Source of the DNA: Scilla litardierei
Taxonomy: Eukaryota > Streptophyta > Magnoliopsida > Asparagales > Asparagaceae
Direction of reading: 5' to 3'
DNA length: 64,000 bases
NCBI GenBank assembly: GCA_030789695.1
Contig: CM061138.1
Span: 14,208,214 to 14,272,213 of the forward strand
Position numbers and translations under genes: made by a program. Below, piece after piece: positions 57,587 through 64,000 of this stretch (the first letter of the stretch is position 1; each line of letters starts with the position of its first letter). Below the pieces are notes generated by a model. It did no database searches. It was not told the DNA's origin and worked only from the letters and a program-made list of their open reading frames with translations.

Positions 57587-59350
57587 TATTGGAAAATCTA
57601 GTCCCACCCCTATTGGTTTTGATGATGATCACACCAAATGTTGTTATGTACTAATCATACCACTTGAGTGTGTAGGTTGTGCAATAAGCTAATTGAAGCT
57701 CGAAGCATATTCCGAGAAGACGAACAATGACTACACACATAGAAGATGATGAAGGATTAAGTTCACATTCCATGTCTACATCCTGAACCTGTAACTTAAG
57801 CACAGGAGGAGCTCGAAGATGAAGCTCAGAGAATGTGCTCAAGCCCAAGCTAAAGAGGAGCTCAAATTCAAGTGAAGCATATGCATCAAGCTCAAGTTCA
57901 ACCATGGCTTCAAATTCTTTATAATGTCTAGTGTGTGAGTTGTTTTTTATTTTCTTAGGATTATGTCAAAGCCAAGAAGAATATGCGCACACACACAAAA
58001 TGATTTTCTAAAATGATTTCTAAACTTGTTTTAAACTCATTTGAGAGCATACTTTCCATAGAAGCTAAGTTTCAACTTGTAGTCAACTACAAACACCCAG
58101 TAGCCAACTACTCTGATTTCTGAAATCTTCACTGAGAGTCAACTACCAAAGACGGGAGTCGACTACCAGCCGTGGGAGAGTTTTTCCCTGGAAATTCTCT
58201 GGGAGTCGACTACCACATTGGGAGTCCTACCAGCAGTGCGACCAGAATTCCTTAATTCACTCTCTCATTCATTCTAAGCTGATTTTTTTGGGCTGAAGTC
58301 AAACCTCATTTGAATTATTTCAAATCCCTTCTTAGGTCTATAAATAGAGAGCTTTTTAAGATCTTTTTCTTTACCAATCATTCTTGAGCAAAGTTATAAT
58401 TCTCTCAAGCAAATTCAAGTTCTTAAAATTCTCATCGCTCTCAAGTTCTTCAGAGCCAAACTGATTTTAATTTTCTGATCTTATCATTGTGCGTATTTTA
58501 TATTCTTTTAAGATCATTTTCATTTGGCTATTGTAAATCGTTTTTCAAATCCTTCGACTTTTTTAAAATATTCTTAAAGGATTTTTGAAACAATAAGATT
58601 TCTTGATCACATTGAATCATCTAATATTCTTTGTGTGATTAACGAACAATTTATTCTTTAGCTACTTAGAGAACAATTGTAAATTCATCTTGGCTATATA
58701 ATTATTGGGTGTAAAACCAATCTTCACTAATTTATTGTGGTGAATTGGATTTTAATCTTACTTTGAGTCCTTTGGAGATAAGGGTGTTGGAAATTCTAAC
58801 TAAGGCTAGGTGGTGTAAATCCTAGTTGAGACTAAGTGGTTGGAAATCCTAATGGTGGAATTAGGTCGTTGGAAATCCTATCGAGTGAAGCTTGGTAATT
58901 GTATTGCTAAGGCAATAGTGGATTAAATCTCGATCTGTGACGATCGGGGACTGGATGTACCCAGGTTATAGGGAACCATGATAAAATCTCTTATCTCTCT
59001 GTGTGATTTTTCTGTGATTGTCTCTTATCGTTTATTTAGTGCTAACTCGTTCATTATTTAAGAATATGTGATTGTCTCTTGCTAATAAAATTCGTTATTG
59101 CAAGTTTATATTCCGCTGTAAGATCTATTCTGTTCTCGTTACTCGTTTGATCTTTATTTTTTATATCTTATCTTATCTTTATTTGGAGATCATCGTGTTG
59201 ATTAAGGACCAAGCATAGATCACTTTACTTAGTTCCTTATGCAACATTGGAAGGAAAGTTAGTTTTGTATTATTGATCGTTGAAAAAGTTTTATTCATGC
59301 AACACTATTCAACCCCCTTCTAGTGTTGTTTGCCATCACAGGATCCAACA
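57587..59350 (+). mobile_element. Solo LTR of a second SIRE/Maximus-like copia element
   Basis: TATTGGAAAATC (expected TGTTGG) at the left and GGATCCAACA at the right, flanked by GTTAT (57582-57586) and GTTAC (59351-59355), one mismatch. Length 1764 bp. TATA box TATAAATA at 58339-58346. Near the end is TTCAACCCCCTTCTAG, the counterpart of TTCACCCCCCTCTAG in the LTR at 940-2659. No internal domain remains. Confidence 0.8.
58078..58240. repeat. AGTCGACTACC palindrome cluster in the solo LTR
   Basis: GTAGTCAACTAC, GTAGCCAACTAC, GAGTCAACTACC, GAGTCGACTACC (twice) and GAGTCCTACC occur in 160 bp, upstream of the TATA box. Confidence 0.8.
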
Positions 59351-59857
59351 GTTACGACGTAACGACCCAATGCTAAGTGTTCAACCCTCAGACTCGAACT
59401 GACGATCGAATGACCAACTGCGCTGTAGAAGCCAAATGCCCAGCATACTCGTATTTGACTTGTGCAGAGTCAGATAGGTCAAATCCGAGCACAGCCGAGT
59501 TATCTCTGCACAAGGTAGCTTGTCTGCAATATGACTGCTTCTCCTGCGCCGAATCGAGCCAACTTGTCCACAAATCTCCACCTTGGCGAGATTCGAGCCT
59601 CTGTTTAACAGACAACCCTCACTGACCTTGATAGAGCATCAAATGGTGTTTTTCCCTTTATTTTACTCCGAAGAGCCAAATGTCCCGAAAGACCAACTGC
59701 TCTATCGAGCTACGACTGTCCCCTACTGGGACTGGCTTAACTCCTTCAAGTCTCAATGCCCATAAGGGCTACAACTGGCTCCACCAATCCCAATGTCCCC
59801 TCCTGGGGCCAACGTCAACTTCTTTGAGGAACCACATTAAGCAAGTCCAAACAGTTC

Positions 59858-61560
59858 TTAAACTTGATTCTCGATACAACCTTCGTCAGCATGTTCGCAT
59901 GGGTTGTCATCTGTCCCAATCTTCAACAAGTTGATGTCGTCCTCGTCCTCTCCCACATAGTCTCTGACAAAGTGGAATCGAACGTCGATATGCTTCGTAC
60001 GAGCATTGAAAACCTGATTCTTGGCCAAGTACACTACACTCTGGCTATCACAATGGACTACGTACCGTTCTTGGTAGACTCCCAGATCATTCATCAAGCC
60101 CATCAGCCATATCGTCTCCTTCACTCCTTCAGTCATAGCCATATACTCTGACTCCGTAGTAGATAAGGCCATCGTTGATTGAAGGATACTCCGCCAACAT
60201 ATTGGAGCACTAGACAGGGTAAAGACGTAGCCTGTCATCGATCATCTCCCATCCAAGTCTACTGCATAGTCGGTATCGACATACTCGACATTGTGCGGAC
60301 CATGAACACTTCGAATATATGTCAGTTCGAAGTCGACTATTTCATTGAAGTACCAGAAGATCCACTGCACTGCTCGCCAGTGCTCACTCCCTGGGCTGTG
60401 CATGTATCTACTCACTATGTTGACTACATGTAATAGATCTGGTCGAGTGCATATCATCGCGTACGTCAAGGCTCCTACCGCATTGGGCATACGGCACGCT
60501 CGTCATGAGCTTCTTCTCCTCTTCGTTCTTCAAACACAGCTCGGCACTGAGCTTGAATTGAGGTGCAAGCAGAGTAGCTACAGACTTCATCTTCTCGCAA
60601 CCAAACTTCTGTATAACAAAATTCAGATAACGACTCTGTGAAAGATGAACTGTACCTCCACTTCGATCTCGTGTGATCTCCATCCCAAGAATCCTCCGTG
60701 CCTCGCCCAATCCTTCATCTCAAATACAGAACTCAATTGAGATTTCAATCTCCGAATCTTCTCTTTATTCGATGAATCTATGAGCATATCATCGACATAA
60801 AGCAGAAGATAGATAAAGGACCCGTCAACCAACTTCCGATAGAACACACAATGATCATATAGACTGCGAACATACCCTTGATCATTCGTCATAAACCATT
60901 CGAAACGCTTATACCACTGTCATGGTGATTGCTTCAACCTGTAGAGTGGCTTCTCAGTCTACATGCATGACCATCACCACTCCCATAGCCATTGGGCTGC
61001 GCCATATAGATCTCCTCTTCGAGCTCTTGATGCAAGAATGTCGTCTTGACATCCAGTTGCAACAGTTCAAGGTTGAACTGAGAAACTAGCGCCAACATGA
61101 TCTGAATCGAGCAATGCTTCACCATAGGAGAGAAGATCCCATTGTAGTTGATGCCTTCTCTCTGTGCGAGCCCTTCACTACGAGGCGAGCTTTGTAACGA
61201 ACATATCCTGATTCGACCCCTTGCTTCTTGGTGTAGACCCATTTACACCTAATCGCTTTCTTGCCCTTCGGAACCTCCACGAGATCCGACGTGTCGTTCT
61301 TCGCCAATGATTCCATCTCTTCTTCCATCTCCGTTCTCCACCGCTTCGGGTCTTCGGTTTGCTCCACCTCATCAAATGAGTTGGGAATATCGATACATAC
61401 TGTGGGAAAGGAAAATGAAACCAACTTCGAGTACCTTGCAGGTCGTCGTATCTCACGCTTCGACCTCGACACTGCAATAGAATCCTTCGGATGAACGACC
61501 CTTGGAGACGAGCTATCTCCATCAATTGAGCTTGAACCCCCAACTACACCATCGACAGCC
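59858..61560 (-). pseudogene. Copia RT and RNase H remnant, frameshifted
   Basis: Minus strand, several frames. From the upstream end: RWRTEMEEEMESLAKND and AIRCKWVYTKK (about 61390-61200), LELLQLDVKTTFLHQELEEE (about 61080), a break near 60930, then YLLLYVDDMLID (about 60800) with the catalytic YVDD, LGMEITRDRSGG (about 60680), TRPDLLHVVNIVSRYMHSP (about 60440), and RNase H with MALSTTESEYMAMTEG and HCDSQSVVYLAKNQVFNART (60170-60000). Stops and shifts make it non-functional. It is interrupted at 61707 by an LTR of the element C family. Confidence 0.88.
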
Positions 61561-61706
61561 TAGAGCCTGTCTTCTGCTACTTTTGGTATGGGTCGATCTG
61601 AGTCGTTGATCGACCGTTGTGGAGTATCAGATACGTTGTCGAAGACCTGCTTCAATTGTGTCTGTTCGAGCTCCACCTTCGGTTCTTTCTCATTCTTCAG
61701 TAACGT

Positions 61707-63914
61707 TGTAACAACTCGTATTCATCAATACGATTATTTACGTATTTCACATATTTCAAAATTTAAAAGTATTTTATAATGGTTGGTCAGGAGTTTTATA
61801 TCAAAAAATGATTTCAAATTTTTTTGTAAAAAATATTTTAAAGCATCAAACTTGTTATGGTGTATTTTAGTAAGTTCAAGTATCATCAAGTAACTCTAAA
61901 TAAGTTTTATAATAATTCATATTCAATTGTTACTGATTTAGCCGAATGAATTAATTTTCTATATAAACATCATCAAAACGATTTCAAACTTCTACAGTGT
62001 GATTCCATGATCATTTAGTGCTCCCTATTTTATTTTCGTAATTTTCCGAAATCAAATCGACCTAGAACCTACAAACCCGCATTCCAACCGTTTTGGCCCA
62101 AAACTAGTATCTACGTAGCTCAAACCCCGAAATGGATCTCGTATTTGCGATCCTTGTGATGATACGAATCTGTGGCTATATTTTCGTAATTTCCCGGAGT
62201 CGTATGCAAAAACGGGATAGTATTCCTTAGTTTTTACTAATTACAATCGCTAATGACATTTTACTCTTACTAATTACCCATACTAAATTACTTTTAACCC
62301 TAATTACCCCCATTATCAGCCTCCCCTAGTTGGTGAGATCTAAAATTTTAGGATCTCAACCATCCCATTCAATTTCTTTGTCTACAATAATAACTAGGTT
62401 TATAAATATATCATTTTACTAAACCCTATTTAACTAACTCTCTCCCTCTCAAAATCACACAGGCTCTCCATCTCTCTCTCTCTCTCTCTCCCCCCTCCCT
62501 CCCTCTCCCCAGCCCAAAACCCATCCTCTCATCTCTCTCTCTCCCTCCCTCCCCGTGCCGCTCTCCTGCCCCTCGTTGTCACTACCGTCGCCGCCCTCAC
62601 CTCCGCTCAGTGCGCCACCGCAGTCCGCTGCTCCACCCTCCCCGGTAATGAAGCGCCAACGCCCCCACGCCGCCTCTGCCCCTCTTCGACGAAGCGCGAC
62701 CACCCACCGTCCGCCTCGCCGCCACCTCGGAGCAACGCCGCCGACCCTACCTGCTGCTCCGCCTTTGACGCTGCCCCGCCGCTGCCCCGCCGCCGCTCTG
62801 CCACCGCAAAAACCCGCAAGCGCCTCCCGCTCATTCGAAGCCCCCACTCCGATGTCACTTGCCCTCGCTGCCGCTTGCCTCCGTCGCCGTTGGCCTCGCC
62901 GGACCTCCCGGAGCATCGTCCGCCACCCACTCCGCAGTGCCACGGCGTCGCCCCGATCCGCGGATGTCGCCTCCGCCTTCGTCCACCTCGCTGCATGCGA
63001 AAGAGGTGAGTGAATATGTTAATACGTACTAAAATACGTATATACGTATTCATATATTAAGAGTATATAGTATATTATAAAATATTATATAAGAATAATT
63101 GGTATTAAATTCGTAACTAATTCTATAGGTCTCAGAAAAATGCAAGACAAGTCCTAGAAAATCAGAAATGACGTTTCGGACCCATTGACGCTAATTTCAT
63201 CTCAATCAGACGAGTAGATTTTTACAATAAATTTTTAAGCCTAAAATTTAAATACGTTGTTTTCACTTAATAACTCATAACTAAATATTTTCACGTAAAC
63301 TGATATATGGAAAAATTATATGTTGTACAATTCTTTGAGACTGTCATTTTGACAGCTCACTTGAAACATTCTGATACATATTTCATCCAGAAGAAATTAT
63401 TGAACAATTACGATAACTAATTAAAATTAGTTTTTAAATTCATTTTGAGTTGTTAAAAATTATAAAAATTACCAGAGGCTTCAGAAAAATATTTCATTCT
63501 TAGGTAAAATTACATTCCTCATTCTAGCCTGTATAAAAATTTAAAATTCCCTTCGGCACCGTTTCAATCGATTATAAAATCAAAACGATCAAGTTAAATA
63601 GATAGAAAATAGTGTGTTCTTTAGCCGATTATTTCTTGTGTTTGCATGTACCGATTCTCGTGCATCAGCACCCTTGGAAGCTCTAGATCTAGTCCTAGCT
63701 CACTACAACAACCTCCAAACTAGTAAGTCACAATAAATTCTAGATTCAGAAAATTAGATAAATGTACTCGTACGAACTTAAGACATCACATATAGTCTTA
63801 TAACGGTTATTGACTCGAACCAAAAACTAGAGACCTAATCTAATAGGAAATTAATCAACTACAGAATAACTATCTAATTACATTGCCAAACTTCAACTTT
63901 GGTGGTTGTAACAC
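61707..63914 (+). mobile_element. LTR related to element C, plus orientation (E)
   Basis: TGTAACAACTCGTATT at 61707 and the following 300 bp match, with many substitutions, the beginning of C's LTR read on the minus strand (shared phrases such as TATAATGGTT, GGAGTTTTATATCAAAA and GATTTCAAA). The order A/T-rich arm, GC-rich block (62540-63006), A/T-rich stretch is the same, and TAGTAAGTCACAATAAATTC near 63720 matches GTAAGTCACAGTAAATTC of C. It cuts the copia remnant on its left. Its right end is not reached, or is cut at 63915. Confidence 0.75.
62540..63010 (+). other. GC-rich block with a sense ORF in LTR E
   Basis: A very GC-rich block preceded by CT-rich simple sequence (62465-62555) and followed by AAAGAGGTGAGTGAA, a strong splice-donor-like sequence. 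The plus-strand ORF 62555-63013 (152 codons) is Pro/Ala/Arg/Ser-rich with no domain. It corresponds in position and orientation to the ORFs in both LTRs of C. Confidence 0.45.
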
Positions 63915-64000
63915 TGTAACGCCCCGCTTCCCTAAAATGGAGGCGAGACGTGAGAAGGTCCGCACGAGAGTGGAGTTGCGAAGCCCCAAACCCGATAAGC
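63915..64000 (+). mobile_element. Start of another gypsy-type LTR
   Basis: TGTAACGCCCCGCTTCCC is a typical plant gypsy LTR start and differs from the sequence expected at this point of the C-family LTR. It runs off the window; the preceding AACAC could be the TSD. Confidence 0.45.

Larger units (their letters stand above)
56967..59857 (-). mobile_element. Probable 3' LTR region of a minus-strand copia element, carrying a solo LTR
   Basis: Sequence left of the copia RNase H remnant. The minus strand contains GTTATATATACGGGG (about 57296-57310), a possible LTR TATA box. The segments 56967-57586 and 59351-59857 flank the solo LTR 57587-59350. LTR ends were not established; the left end TGTTGTGCGAG at 56967 is a guess. 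Confidence 0.4.

Noticed and set aside
62555..63013. Proline/alanine-rich ORF as a host cell-wall-like protein
   Set aside because: No signal peptide or repeat typical of such proteins; its position matches the GC block of the related LTRs.

Overview
This is nuclear DNA of a flowering plant. The evidence is spliceosomal genes with GT..AG introns, nested LTR retrotransposons of the copia and gypsy types, a PIF/Harbinger DNA transposon, hAT- and SINE-like elements, and two recognisable plant genes. Nothing seen fixes the species. I could not run alignments; boundaries come from termini, target-site duplications (TSDs), splice phases and comparison of repeat copies within the window.

Bases 1-29309 are one nested transposon pile. 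The outer element (B) is a plus-strand, gypsy-type, apparently non-autonomous LTR element: 5' LTR remnant 2660-4796, GT/TA-rich non-coding interior 4797-8308, 3' LTR 8309-8682 continuing at 27057-29309. A SIRE/Maximus-like copia element lies in B's 5' LTR; only its 3' end (1-939) and 3' LTR (940-2659) are in view. A second gypsy-type element (C, minus strand, 8683-27051, TSD CTGTG) lies in B's 3' LTR. It has two 3.2-kb LTRs around a 2.5-kb interior with only a protease remnant. C's left LTR is split by a 9.46-kb PIF/Harbinger transposon (11155-20617, TSD TTA) with uninterrupted Myb/SANT-like and DDE transposase genes plus a frameshifted GRF zinc-finger gene.

Bases 29310-36211 are decayed repeats: an LTR-like block, a small SINE, palindromic and tandem repeats, an isolated 118-bp LTR with primer-binding site, and a broken minus-strand gene (34093-35653) split by a solo LTR (34338-35430, TSD CATCT).

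Bases 36212-55280 hold the two host genes, which converge. An ASY4-like meiotic chromosome-axis gene (plus strand, eight exons, 214 codons, 36212-49075) has a 10.4-kb fifth intron filled by a degenerate copia element, itself carrying a solo LTR (with a hAT-like element inside) and another 2.5-kb insertion. An ALKBH9-type m6A RNA demethylase gene (minus strand, five coding exons, 451 codons, 49683-54829, with a 5'-UTR intron) has a first coding intron containing a 471-bp tandem array and a 33-G tract.

Bases 55280-64000 are repeats again: a dense palindromic array upstream of the demethylase gene, a copia leader with primer-binding site, a solo SIRE-like LTR (57587-59350), a broken copia RT/RNase H region on the minus strand (59858-61560), and a relative of C's LTR (61707-63914) with another probable LTR start at 63915. 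No wholly new system is demonstrated. The most interesting items are the Harbinger element with a third GRF/coiled-coil/membrane gene, the GC-rich ORF shared by related LTRs, the transposon-filled intron of a meiotic gene, and several palindromic arrays.
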